NCBI GenBank assembly: GCA_035566015.1
Contig: DATMRS010000023.1
Location: 295,615 to 359,614, forward strand
Reading direction: 5' to 3'
DNA: 64,000 bases
From: DATMRS01 sp035566015
GTDB taxonomy: Bacteria > Pseudomonadota > Alphaproteobacteria > Sphingomonadales > Sphingomonadaceae
In this document: positions 1 to 7,660 of the stretch, in pieces
How positions within the stretch are numbered: the stretch's first letter is position 1
Layout of the letters: the number at the start of each line of letters is the position of its first letter
Notes under the pieces: model-generated
Database searches by the model: none
What the model saw: the letters and a program-made list of their open reading frames with translations, nothing else
Told to the model about the DNA's origin: nothing
Made by a program: the position numbers and the translations under genes

Positions 1-1
1 A

Positions 2-628
2 CATGTCTTCGAACCCTTCTTCACCACCAAGCCGGTGGGCAAGGGCACCGGGCTCGGCCTCAGCCAGATATTCGGCTTCGCGCGCCAGTCCGAAGGCGAG
101 ATCGAGATCAGCTCGGCCCCGGGCGAAGGCACGACCGTCGCGCTCTATCTGCCGCGCTTCGAGGCGGAAGACGGCGTGATGATCGAGGAACGGCCGGTGG
201 TAACGACGGCGCCCGCCGGCCTCGCCCATGCGACGATCCTCGTCGTCGAGGACGATGCGCGCGTCTCCGCCGCCACCGTCAGTGCGCTGGAGGAGCTGGG
301 CTATACGCCGATCGCCTGTGGCGGCGGGGAGGAAGCGCTGGCGATATTGAGCGGGCGGACGGATATCCACCTCGTCATCACCGACGTCGTGATGCCGGGA
401 ATGACGGGCCCCGAACTGGTCGCGCGCGTCACGCCGCTCTATCCCGACATCGCGATCCTCTACGTCACCGGCTATGTCGGCGATGCGGGCGACAGCATGA
501 TGTTCGCCCAGCATGATGTGCTGCGCAAACCCTTCACCGTCGCCGCGCTGGAAGCCGCCGTCGCGCAGGCGCTGACGGCGATCGATACCAGCCTCGATCC
601 GTTTCAGGCCGAACCGAATCGAGCCTGA
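2..628 (+). CDS. Hybrid sensor histidine kinase, C-terminal part
   Basis: The reading frame is open to the left edge, so the start and sensor region lie outside the window. What remains is the end of a HATPase_c domain, with the F box FEPFF at bases 8-22 and the G2 box GKGTGLGLS near bases 38-64. A receiver domain follows: acidic pair VVEDD near base 242, phospho-acceptor Asp in ITDVVMPG near base 383, and conserved Lys in RKPF near base 527. The order kinase then receiver marks a hybrid kinase that phosphorylates its own receiver and probably passes the phosphate to an Hpt protein. The stimulus cannot be judged. The next gene converges on it. Confidence 0.9.
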   Translation, partial: HVFEPFFTTKPVGKGTGLGLSQIFGFARQSEGEIEISSAPGEGTTVALYLPRFEAEDGVMIEERPVVTTAPAGLAHATILVVEDDARVSAATVSALEELGYTPIACGGGEEALAILSGRTDIHLVITDVVMPGMTGPELVARVTPLYPDIAILYVTGYVGDAGDSMMFAQHDVLRKPFTVAALEAAVAQALTAIDTSLDPFQAEPNRA

Positions 629-688
629 ATGTCCTTTGTGCCGTGATTTCCGAGCCGGCAGATGATTCCATCCGCCTCGAAATCGCTC

Positions 689-1624
689 TTAGCGCACCGC
701 CCCCTTCCTCAGCAGCCTCGGCAAAAGGCTGAGCGCGCCGAGGATCGGGAAGCGCCGCTGCCACGGCCGGATGGCGATCGCGGTGCCGGCATGGCGATTG
801 ATCTTCCATGCCAGATAATCGATGCCGCCGGAGAAGGTGGCGCTCGCCTTGGCGAGGCGGGCGAGCGTCAGCAGCTTGCCCTCGCGGCGGCGCCGCGCCC
901 ACAGCCGCTCGCCCTTGCGCCGCTCGGCGGGGCCGATCGCGTCGGCGAAATCCACCATCCCATTGCGGCGAACACGCGCGGCGAGCCCTGCGGCCCCCAG
1001 CGCGACGGGGGTTAGCGCCGCGTAACGCGCCGGATCGGCATCCACCACCGATGCCGCGCGCGTCCCCCGTTCGGCCCGCAATTCCGCGCCATAGGTGAGC
1101 GCGAAGGCCCGCCGCCATATATCGAGCTGGTCGATCGAATCGGGCAGCAGCGGCCGCGCGGCGGAAAGCAGCGCGGGTGCGGCGCCGGCCACCGCCTCGA
1201 TCGCCCGGCGGCGGGCGACGGCGTTCGCGACCCAGACGAGCCGCGACGGCTGGGCGAAACGCGCCCAGACCGACACGTTGCGCGTCGCCGGCGAGGCAAG
1301 CCGCGCGAAATCGGCCTCGCTCAGCACCGCATATTTGGCGGCGAGCCCCTGATGCTCGAACGGAAAGACATTGGGGGGCAGCAGCCGGTTCGCGCTTGCC
1401 AGCCAGCGCCGCCCAAAAGCGCGCCGATAGTCCGACACGATCAGGTAGAAATCGAGTATCAGCCCGTCGAGTTCGGACTGGCGCAGGCAGGAGCCGTAAA
1501 AGAGCACCGCACAGGCCGCCGCCGCATGCCGCGCCGCGATCGCCGCCGCGAGCGAGGCGACGCGCGGGTCCACCGGTTCGCCCAGTTCCTGGGCGATGAA
1601 GGGCACTAGCGGATTGTCGGACAT
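689..1624 (-). CDS. Tam41-like nucleotidyltransferase (possible phosphatidate cytidylyltransferase)
   Basis: A 311-residue protein. Its first 130 residues follow the motif order of the mitochondrial CDP-diacylglycerol synthase Tam41/Mmp37: YGS at 43-45, an Asp-Phe pair (LDFYLIV) at 58, an Asn in PPNVFPFE near 85, KYAVLSEADF at 97-106, then a Trp and a QPSRLVW stretch. Tam41 joins CTP and phosphatidic acid to make CDP-diacylglycerol. The ATG follows the stop of the upstream lipid-kinase gene directly (TAGATG), so the two are probably co-translated and may act in sequence on one lipid. The C-terminal 180 residues show no motif I recognise. The family call rests on motif order only; another lipid- or sugar-directed nucleotidyltransferase remains possible. 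Confidence 0.6.
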   Translation of the reverse strand: MSDNPLVPFIAQELGEPVDPRVASLAAAIAARHAAAACAVLFYGSCLRQSELDGLILDFYLIVSDYRRAFGRRWLASANRLLPPNVFPFEHQGLAAKYAVLSEADFARLASPATRNVSVWARFAQPSRLVWVANAVARRRAIEAVAGAAPALLSAARPLLPDSIDQLDIWRRAFALTYGAELRAERGTRAASVVDADPARYAALTPVALGAAGLAARVRRNGMVDFADAIGPAERRKGERLWARRRREGKLLTLARLAKASATFSGGIDYLAWKINRHAGTAIAIRPWQRRFPILGALSLLPRLLRKGAVR

Positions 1625-2596
1625 CTACGCCGCGAGGCGGAGGAACGGGACGGGCGCCGTATGCCGCAGGACGATCGGATGGCCGATCGACGTTTCGAAC
1701 AATTCGCCGTCGAGGATCACGCTCGACCGATCGCCCTCGATCCGGATTTCGTCGCCCCGCTCGACATGCACGCCCCGCATGTTGTTCCGGCCCAGTTTGC
1801 CGAACACGCTCGCGAACAACGCGCGCAGCAGGGCGAGCGGCCGCTGCTCGATCACCATCAGTTGCAACGCGCCCGCAGCGGTCGGCGCGGCGGTGTTGGT
1901 GCCGAGCAGCAGGCGCTGCAAGGTCGTCACGATCAGCAGCACGAAGCGGCCCTGCAACTCGCCCTCGCGCGTCAGGGAGACGGTGAGCGGCGCCGGACGC
2001 GGCGGCAGGAAGGCCGCGCGCGCGCCGAAGACCAGCGAGAAGAGCACCGCGAAGAAGGTCAGGAGGTGGCTGAACCCGTTGGGCAGCCCCAACGGATAGA
2101 CCTTGTGCCGGCAATAGAGGATCGAATCGGCGAGCCCCGCCCCGCCCAGGAACATGCCCAGCACCGGCTTCGACGTCGCCTGCCCGTCCGACAATGCGAT
2201 CAGTTCGCGCGCGACGATATGTTCGGACAGATCGTGGCGCGCCAATTCCATCACCCGCTCGAGCGCCACGATCGGATCGCCCGACGCACCGAGATCGAGC
2301 GCGATGAGGTTGGTCTTGCCGTTGGGCAGCACCGCGACCGGCGGCGGCGAATCGCCGAAATGATCGCCATGGTAGAGTTCGGTCAGCGCCGTCTGCACGG
2401 TGCCGTCGCCGCCGTTGATCACCAGCACCTTGGGCTTGACGCGCGCGATCGTGCGCAGCGCCTCGCCGACCTGGCCGGCGGCCTCCACCTCATAATGGAA
2501 GATGTCGCCATGCTGCGCGCAGAAGCTGCGGATACGCGGCAGCAATGCCCGGTTCCCGGTGGAGGAGGGGTTGGACAAGAGGGCGACGCGCGCCAT
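1625..2596 (-). CDS. Diacylglycerol-kinase-family lipid kinase
   Basis: A 323-residue protein with the DAGK catalytic signature: NPSSTGN at 9-15, the nucleotide-binding GGDGT at 62-66, LPNGKTN at 90-96 where most relatives have a GTxND motif, and a late ILDGE motif near 300. Such enzymes phosphorylate the hydroxyl of a lipid, usually diacylglycerol, but some bacterial members phosphorylate ceramide or sphingoid bases. A nearby GNAT/hydroxylase pair that may make ceramide leaves the lipid substrate open. It is the first gene of a two-gene unit with the Tam41-like protein. The start ATG lies 3 bases beyond the end of the upstream DUF2141 gene, so all three may form one transcript. Confidence 0.85.
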   Translation of the reverse strand: MARVALLSNPSSTGNRALLPRIRSFCAQHGDIFHYEVEAAGQVGEALRTIARVKPKVLVINGGDGTVQTALTELYHGDHFGDSPPPVAVLPNGKTNLIALDLGASGDPIVALERVMELARHDLSEHIVARELIALSDGQATSKPVLGMFLGGAGLADSILYCRHKVYPLGLPNGFSHLLTFFAVLFSLVFGARAAFLPPRPAPLTVSLTREGELQGRFVLLIVTTLQRLLLGTNTAAPTAAGALQLMVIEQRPLALLRALFASVFGKLGRNNMRGVHVERGDEIRIEGDRSSVILDGELFETSIGHPIVLRHTAPVPFLRLAA

Positions 2597-2599
2597 GGC

Positions 2600-3124
2600 T
2601 CACCGGTCTCCAGACTTTACGGGGCCGATCGAAAAAAGGCCCCGCATATATTGCAAAACGATATCCACCTTCTTGACGGACGGCCCGACGTTGATGGCGA
2701 CTTCCTCATAAGGCGGCATCCGCCGCGCGATTGCATCGCCCACCGAGATACCCGGGTTGCGCGAGAAACCGCCGCCGTCACTCATCCCGCCCTTGCCGTC
2801 GCCGTTGATGTCGTGGCGAACCGCCACCGCATAACGGCCGGGCGCGGGTAAGGGCACGCACACCTGCATCGGGTCCGACCGGACGGGCATGTCGATTCGC
2901 GCGATTCGCTTGCCGCCCTTCACGAACTGCGCCGGATCGCTGCCGTAAACCTGGACGCGCAGGTCGCCGCGCGTCTTCTTGAATCCGCGCACGTCGACCA
3001 TCAGCGCCGCGCCCGATGGGCTCGTGCACTGCGCCGCTTCGGCGCCCGCTGCCTGCCCCGGCAGGACGGCCGGGGCGGCAAAGGCAAGTGATGCGAACAG
3101 GATGGGACGCATCAGATTGGACAT
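2600..3124 (-). CDS. DUF2141 family secreted protein
   Basis: A 174-residue protein with an N-terminal signal peptide: hydrophobic residues about 7-25, ending near AGAEA. The mature part begins after Cys 33 and reads as a small beta-rich domain of the DUF2141 type, with LRVQVYG and GRYAVAVRHDINGDGK. The acidic NGDGK stretch could bind a metal, but this is a guess. DUF2141 proteins are found widely in envelopes of Gram-negative bacteria; their function is not known to me. It is the first gene of a minus-strand run that continues into the lipid kinase, and it diverges from lptF. Confidence 0.85.
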   Translation of the reverse strand: MSNLMRPILFASLAFAAPAVLPGQAAGAEAAQCTSPSGAALMVDVRGFKKTRGDLRVQVYGSDPAQFVKGGKRIARIDMPVRSDPMQVCVPLPAPGRYAVAVRHDINGDGKGGMSDGGGFSRNPGISVGDAIARRMPPYEEVAINVGPSVKKVDIVLQYMRGLFSIGPVKSGDR

Positions 3125-3249
3125 GACCTCTCAACTCCTGGAAGCTATAGGCCGCACATGCGCACGCGCATGGCGGTCCGGTGGCTCCCCCATGCGTTGC
3201 AAGATCGGTTGCGAATGCGGCCAGAACATGGTCATGGGGCGTCCACATT

Positions 3250-4458
3250 TTGAGATTTCTGAGCCTCACCGATCGTTATCTCGCACGGCTGATCGTGGTG
3301 CCGCTGCTCAGCACGCTGATCGTCGCCGCGATGCTTCTGACGCTCGACAAGATGCTGCGCCTGTTCGATTTCGTGACGCAGCAGGGCGGGCCGGTCAGCG
3401 TCGTCTGGCGGATGCTGGCCAATATGATGCCCGAATATATGTCGCTGGGCATCCCGATCGGGCTGATGTTGGGCATCCTGCTCGCCTTCCGCAAGCTCGC
3501 TTTGTCATCGGAGTTGGACGTGCTGCGCGCGCTGGGCAACAGCTATGGCCGGCTGCTGCGCGTGCCCTACATGTTCGCGATCGGGCTCGCAGTCGCCAAT
3601 CTGCTGATCGTCGGCTTCGTCCAGCCTTATGCGCGCTACGCCTATGAAGGGCTGCGGTTCGAGCTGCGATCGGGCGCGCTCGGCGCGTCGATCAAGGTGG
3701 GTGAGTTCACCAAGCTCGGCCGGCGGATGACCTTGCGCGTCGAGGAGAGTCGCGACAGCGGACGCGACCTGCGCGGTATCTTCGTGATGGCCGAGGACAA
3801 TCAGGGCAAGAGCCTGGCCGTCACCGCCGAACGCGGCACCTTCATGGCGACCGACGATCCCAACACGATCATCCTCAGGCTGACCAACGGCACGCTGGTC
3901 CACAATGCACCGGGCTTCAAGACGCCGCGCGTGCTGAGCTTCGTCGGCCATGATCTGCCGATCGACCTGCCCAAGATGGAGGCATTCCGCCAGCGCGGCG
4001 GGGGCGATCGGGAGATGACGATGCCCGAGCTGGTCCGCGTCGCCCATCTGAAGGGCACGACCGACAAGACCCGCGCCGAGTTGCGCGCCAATTTCCATTT
4101 CCGCCTCGTCGAGGTGGCGACGATGCTGCTGCTGCCGCTGCTCGCAGTGGCGCTGGCGGTGCCGCCGAAGCGATCCACCTCGGCGCTGGGCGTCTTCCTG
4201 TCGATCGTGATGATCGTCACCTATCACAAGGTGAACGAATATGCGGAAGGGATGGGCGCGCTAGGCCGGATCGATCCGCTGATCGCGCTCTGGGTGCCCT
4301 TCCTGCTGTTCGCCGCATTGATCTGGTGGATGTATCGCACGCTGGCCTTCGTGCCCGGCGGCCAGCCGATCGGCGCGCTCGAACGCGCGGCGGCGAAGGC
4401 GGGCAAGGCGATGCGGCGCTGGCTGCCCTTCACCCGGCCGGCGGGTGGCCAGCCATGA
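3250..4458 (+). CDS. lptF: LPS export permease LptF
   Basis: About 402 residues of the YjgP/YjgQ family, inner-membrane half of the LptB2FG transporter that pulls lipopolysaccharide out of the membrane and feeds the periplasmic Lpt bridge. Visible are two N-terminal membrane segments (RYLARLIVVPLLSTLIVAA and a second near MMPEYMSLGIPIG), a periplasmic beta-rich domain in the middle, and further membrane helices near the C-terminus. I chose the TTG at 3250 because a GGGG tract ends about 10 bases upstream and because family members begin close to the first helix; a GTG at 3181 is also in frame. It overlaps lptG by ATGA. Confidence 0.9.
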   Translation: MRFLSLTDRYLARLIVVPLLSTLIVAAMLLTLDKMLRLFDFVTQQGGPVSVVWRMLANMMPEYMSLGIPIGLMLGILLAFRKLALSSELDVLRALGNSYGRLLRVPYMFAIGLAVANLLIVGFVQPYARYAYEGLRFELRSGALGASIKVGEFTKLGRRMTLRVEESRDSGRDLRGIFVMAEDNQGKSLAVTAERGTFMATDDPNTIILRLTNGTLVHNAPGFKTPRVLSFVGHDLPIDLPKMEAFRQRGGGDREMTMPELVRVAHLKGTTDKTRAELRANFHFRLVEVATMLLLPLLAVALAVPPKRSTSALGVFLSIVMIVTYHKVNEYAEGMGALGRIDPLIALWVPFLLFAALIWWMYRTLAFVPGGQPIGALERAAAKAGKAMRRWLPFTRPAGGQP

Positions 4459-5555
4459 ACATCAATTTCGCCTTCTTCGCCTCGCGCACGCTGACCTGGT
4501 ACATGGCGCGCAAGTTCCTCGTCACCAGCTTCGCCGTGCTGGCGGGTCTCGTGCTCATCCTCGTCACGCTCGACATGCTGGGCGAATCGGGCAGCATCCT
4601 CGCTTATCCCGGCAATGGCGACGCGGAGCTGTGGCGTTACGCCTCATTGCGCGTGCCGCAGATCGTCGCCCGCTTCCTGCCATTTTCGGCGCTGCTCGGC
4701 GCGCTCATCACGCTCGCCACGCTCAACCAGAATAGCGAGGTGATCGCGATGAAGGCGGCGGGCGTCTCGGCGCACCAGATCCTCGCGCCGCTGATCGTCG
4801 CCAGCCTCGGCGTCGCCGCTTTATCCTTCTGGTTCAACGATCGCGTCGTCGCGCGCGCCACCGCGACGCTCGATGCGTGGCAGGACGCCCAATACGGCCC
4901 AATTCCCAACCGGCGCGGGATCGTCTCCAACGTCTGGGTGCGATCGGGGGACGACCTGATCCACGCCGGCGAGGCGAGCGGGCGGGGCGCGGGCGTCACG
5001 CTCGCCAATGTCGCCGTTTATGAGCGCGACGGCGGCGCGCTGCGCGACATCATCCACGGCAAGAGCGCGCGGCAGGTAAAGGAAGGCTGGCTGCTGGAAG
5101 ACGTGCGCTATTTCGACGTTGCGCGCGGCACGCTGACCGATATGCCGAGCATCGTCATCGGCAAGGGGATCACCCCCGACCGCTTCACCCTCGCCAGTGT
5201 CGATGCCGAGGAGCGGAGCTTCGGATCGCTGCAAACGGCAATATCCGACCTCCGCGCCGCCGGCCGGCCGACCAGCGCGCTGGAAGCCGGGCTGTGGCAC
5301 AAGCTGTCGGGGCCGCTGTCGTCGGTGCTGATGCCGCTGCTGGCGGGGGTCGCCGCCTTCGGCCTTGCGCGATCGGGCCACCTTTTCGTGCGCGTGGTGA
5401 TCGGCATGGCGCTGGGCTTCGCTTATTTCGTCGCGGACAATTTCGCGCTCGCCATGGGCAATCTGGGGGCCTATCCGCCCTTCCTCGCCGCCTGGGCCCC
5501 CCCCTTCCTGTTCTTTCTGATCGGTGAGGCGGTCCTGATCCGGACGGAGGAATGA
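4455..5555 (+). CDS. lptG: LPS export permease LptG
   Basis: A 366-residue partner of LptF in the LptB2FG transporter. The ATG at 4455 overlaps the lptF stop (ATGA), the usual arrangement for this pair. Membrane segments are seen near residues 15-40 (FLVTSFAVLAGLVLILVTL), 65-90 and in the last 90 residues (HLFVRVVIGMALGFAYFVAD and LAAWAPPFLFFLIGEAVLI), with a periplasmic domain between. An alternative upstream ATG at 4326 lies deep in lptF and would add a low-complexity arginine-rich tail, so it was rejected. The ATPase lptB is not in the window. Confidence 0.92.
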   Translation: MNINFAFFASRTLTWYMARKFLVTSFAVLAGLVLILVTLDMLGESGSILAYPGNGDAELWRYASLRVPQIVARFLPFSALLGALITLATLNQNSEVIAMKAAGVSAHQILAPLIVASLGVAALSFWFNDRVVARATATLDAWQDAQYGPIPNRRGIVSNVWVRSGDDLIHAGEASGRGAGVTLANVAVYERDGGALRDIIHGKSARQVKEGWLLEDVRYFDVARGTLTDMPSIVIGKGITPDRFTLASVDAEERSFGSLQTAISDLRAAGRPTSALEAGLWHKLSGPLSSVLMPLLAGVAAFGLARSGHLFVRVVIGMALGFAYFVADNFALAMGNLGAYPPFLAAWAPPFLFFLIGEAVLIRTEE

Positions 5556-5699
5556 GCCAACGCCTTGAAAGCGTTATGACGCGCGGGCGCCACAATAGGT
5601 CCAAAATCCGCCGCATTGACGCGGCAGAGGCTGGCGATCGGCGTTTTCTCCCTACATAGGGGGGTGCTCCGCATTGGGATCGACGAGGACAATTTCGCG

Positions 5700-6470
5700 G
5701 TGAAGAGCTTGCAGCCGACACAATCCGGTTTCTGGAACCGTTCGCATCATCTGGATCGGATGACGTTCAAGGAACTGGTGGTCGCCTATTTCCAGTATCC
5801 GGCGATCATCGCCTACCTGCTTCTCGCGGTGGGCGCGATCGCGCTTTACACGTGGCAGCCGGCGCCGCTGGTGCAGACGCTCGCGTCGGTCGCGATCGCG
5901 GTTCTCGTCTATCCGCTCGCCTGGTACGTGCTGCATCGCTGGGTGCTGCACAGCCAGTGGATGTGGAAGCATCGCTGGCTCGCGGGCACGTGGAAGCGCA
6001 TTCATTACGATCATCACCAGGACCCCAATCATTTGGAGGTGCTGTTCGGCGCGCTGCACACCACGGTGCCGACGATCGCGGCCGCCACCGCGCCCTTCGG
6101 CTACGCGATCGGCGGCTTCGGCGGCATGATGGCGGCGTTCGCGACGGGGCTGCTCACCACCTGCTTCTACGAATTCTGCCACTGCATCCAGCATCTGTCC
6201 TACAAGCCGAGGAACAAGTTTCTCGCCGCGATGAAGGCGCGCCACATGGCGCACCACTTCCACGACGAGAAGGGCAATTTCGGCATTACCAACTTCCTGT
6301 GGGACCGGCTGTTCGGCACCTTCTACGAACGGCAGGAGCGCGGCCGGAAGAGCCCGACGGTGTTCAACCTCGGCTACACATCCGAGGTGGCGGTGCGCTA
6401 TCCATGGGTCGCCGAATTGTCGGGCGGCATCGCCACCGGCCACCCGCGCCACCGCCACCAGCAGGACTGA
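5700..6470 (+). CDS. Fatty-acid hydroxylase / sterol desaturase family protein
   Basis: About 256 residues with the membrane-bound di-iron histidine clusters of the FA_hydroxylase family: HRWVLH (79-84), HYDHH (102-106), HCIQH (161-165) and HMAHHFH (182-188), among hydrophobic segments. These enzymes hydroxylate lipid chains or sterol-like substrates using oxygen. Ten bases downstream lies a GNAT protein that resembles bacterial ceramide N-acyltransferases. Sphingomonad sphingolipids are known to carry 2-hydroxy fatty acids, so a role as ceramide acyl-chain hydroxylase is a reasonable inference. The start is uncertain: GTG 5700 has GAGG about 11 bases upstream, and ATG 5760 is a shorter choice. 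Confidence 0.8.
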   Translation: MKSLQPTQSGFWNRSHHLDRMTFKELVVAYFQYPAIIAYLLLAVGAIALYTWQPAPLVQTLASVAIAVLVYPLAWYVLHRWVLHSQWMWKHRWLAGTWKRIHYDHHQDPNHLEVLFGALHTTVPTIAAATAPFGYAIGGFGGMMAAFATGLLTTCFYEFCHCIQHLSYKPRNKFLAAMKARHMAHHFHDEKGNFGITNFLWDRLFGTFYERQERGRKSPTVFNLGYTSEVAVRYPWVAELSGGIATGHPRHRHQQD

Positions 6471-6479
6471 TCCCGCCCG

Positions 6480-7631
6480 ATGACATCGATCACCGTCGCA
6501 CCCGTCGCGACGAAGGCCGACCGCAAGGCCTTCGTCGATCTTCCCTGGCGGCTCTACGCGCATGACGCGCACTGGGTGCCGCCGCTGAAGGACGAGGTGC
6601 GCGGCCTGATCGATCCGCGCAAAAATCCCTGGTTCGGCCATGCCGAGGCGCAATTCTTCCTGGCGAAGCGCGGCGAAAAGATTGTCGGCCGTATCTCGGC
6701 GCAGGTCGACAGCCTCGTCATCGCCATGCCGGCCGCGCAGGGCGGCGGCCCCGGCACCGGCCATTGGGGCATGCTGGAGGCCGAGGACGGCGAGGCGGCG
6801 GCGGCGCTGATCGCGGCGGCGGAAGGCTGGCTCAAGGGCCGGGGCATGACGCGGGCGATGGGGCCGTTCAGCCTGTCGGTGTGGGACGAGCCGGGCCTGC
6901 TCGTCAAAGGCCACGATCATGCGCCGACGGTGATGATGGGCCATCATCTGCCCGCCTACGAGGCCTGGGTGGAGGGCGCCGGCTATGCGGGCGTCAAGGA
7001 CCTCTACACCTACGAACTCAATATCGACCAGAAATTGCCGCCGCTGATCCAGCGGATCATCACGAGCGGCGAGCGCAACAGCCGGATCCGCATCCGCGAG
7101 GTCGACAAATCGCGTTTCGACGAGGAAGCGGCGCTGATCCTCGGCATCCTGAACGATGCCTGGTCGGACAATTGGGGCTTCGTGCCGCTGACCGACGACG
7201 AGATCGCCTATGCCGGCAAGAAGCTGAAACCGATCGTCTTCGAAAACCTGATCCGCGTGGCCGAAGTGGAGGGCGAGCCCGTCGCCTTCATGATGACGCT
7301 GCCCGACATGAATGAGATGACGCGCGACCTGAACGGGGAGTTGTTCCCCTTCGGCTTCGTCAAGCTGCTCTGGCGGCTGCACAAGCCGAAGGTACGCACG
7401 ATGCGCGTGCCGCTGATGGGCGTGGTGAAGCGGCTGCAGGCGACGCGGCTCGCGAGCCAGCTCGCCTTCATGATGATCGAATATACGCGCCGCGTCGCCG
7501 TCTCCCAATATGGCGCGACGCGCGGCGAGATCGGCTGGATCCTCGATGATAATCAGGGAATGCGATCGATCGCCGAGGCTATCGACGCCGATATCAACCG
7601 AATCTATCGCATCTACGAAAAGGCGCTGTAG
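6480..7631 (+). CDS. GNAT-fold acyltransferase, possible ceramide N-acyltransferase
   Basis: A 383-residue protein. The N-terminal half (PWRLYAHDAHWVPPL, then LAKRGEKIVGRISA at about 60-73) and the C-terminal half (NLIRVAEVEGEPVAFMMTLPD, about 255-280) both look like GNAT beta-strand modules, so it is a double or extended GNAT protein without a membrane segment. As I recall, bacterial ceramide synthase (bCerS) is a GNAT-related protein of about this size that acylates 3-oxo-sphinganine; the adjoining fatty-acid hydroxylase fits that role. No serine palmitoyltransferase gene is in the window, so the assignment is inference. The gene converges with tamB. Confidence 0.6.
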   Translation: MTSITVAPVATKADRKAFVDLPWRLYAHDAHWVPPLKDEVRGLIDPRKNPWFGHAEAQFFLAKRGEKIVGRISAQVDSLVIAMPAAQGGGPGTGHWGMLEAEDGEAAAALIAAAEGWLKGRGMTRAMGPFSLSVWDEPGLLVKGHDHAPTVMMGHHLPAYEAWVEGAGYAGVKDLYTYELNIDQKLPPLIQRIITSGERNSRIRIREVDKSRFDEEAALILGILNDAWSDNWGFVPLTDDEIAYAGKKLKPIVFENLIRVAEVEGEPVAFMMTLPDMNEMTRDLNGELFPFGFVKLLWRLHKPKVRTMRVPLMGVVKRLQATRLASQLAFMMIEYTRRVAVSQYGATRGEIGWILDDNQGMRSIAEAIDADINRIYRIYEKAL

Positions 7632-7632
7632 C

Positions 7633-7652
7633 GGGCGGGCGAGACACCGCCC
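7633..7652. terminator. Candidate bidirectional hairpin between convergent genes
   Basis: GGGCGG at 7633-7638 pairs with CCGCCC at 7647-7652 across an 8-base loop, in the 29-base gap between the converging GNAT gene and tamB. There is no clear T tract, so this is a weak terminator call. Confidence 0.3.
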
Positions 7653-7660
7653 CCTGCCTC

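Noticed and set aside
5559..5575. AACGC...GCGTT repeat after lptG as a terminator
   Set aside because: The stem is only five bases with no T tract, so it is too weak to list.
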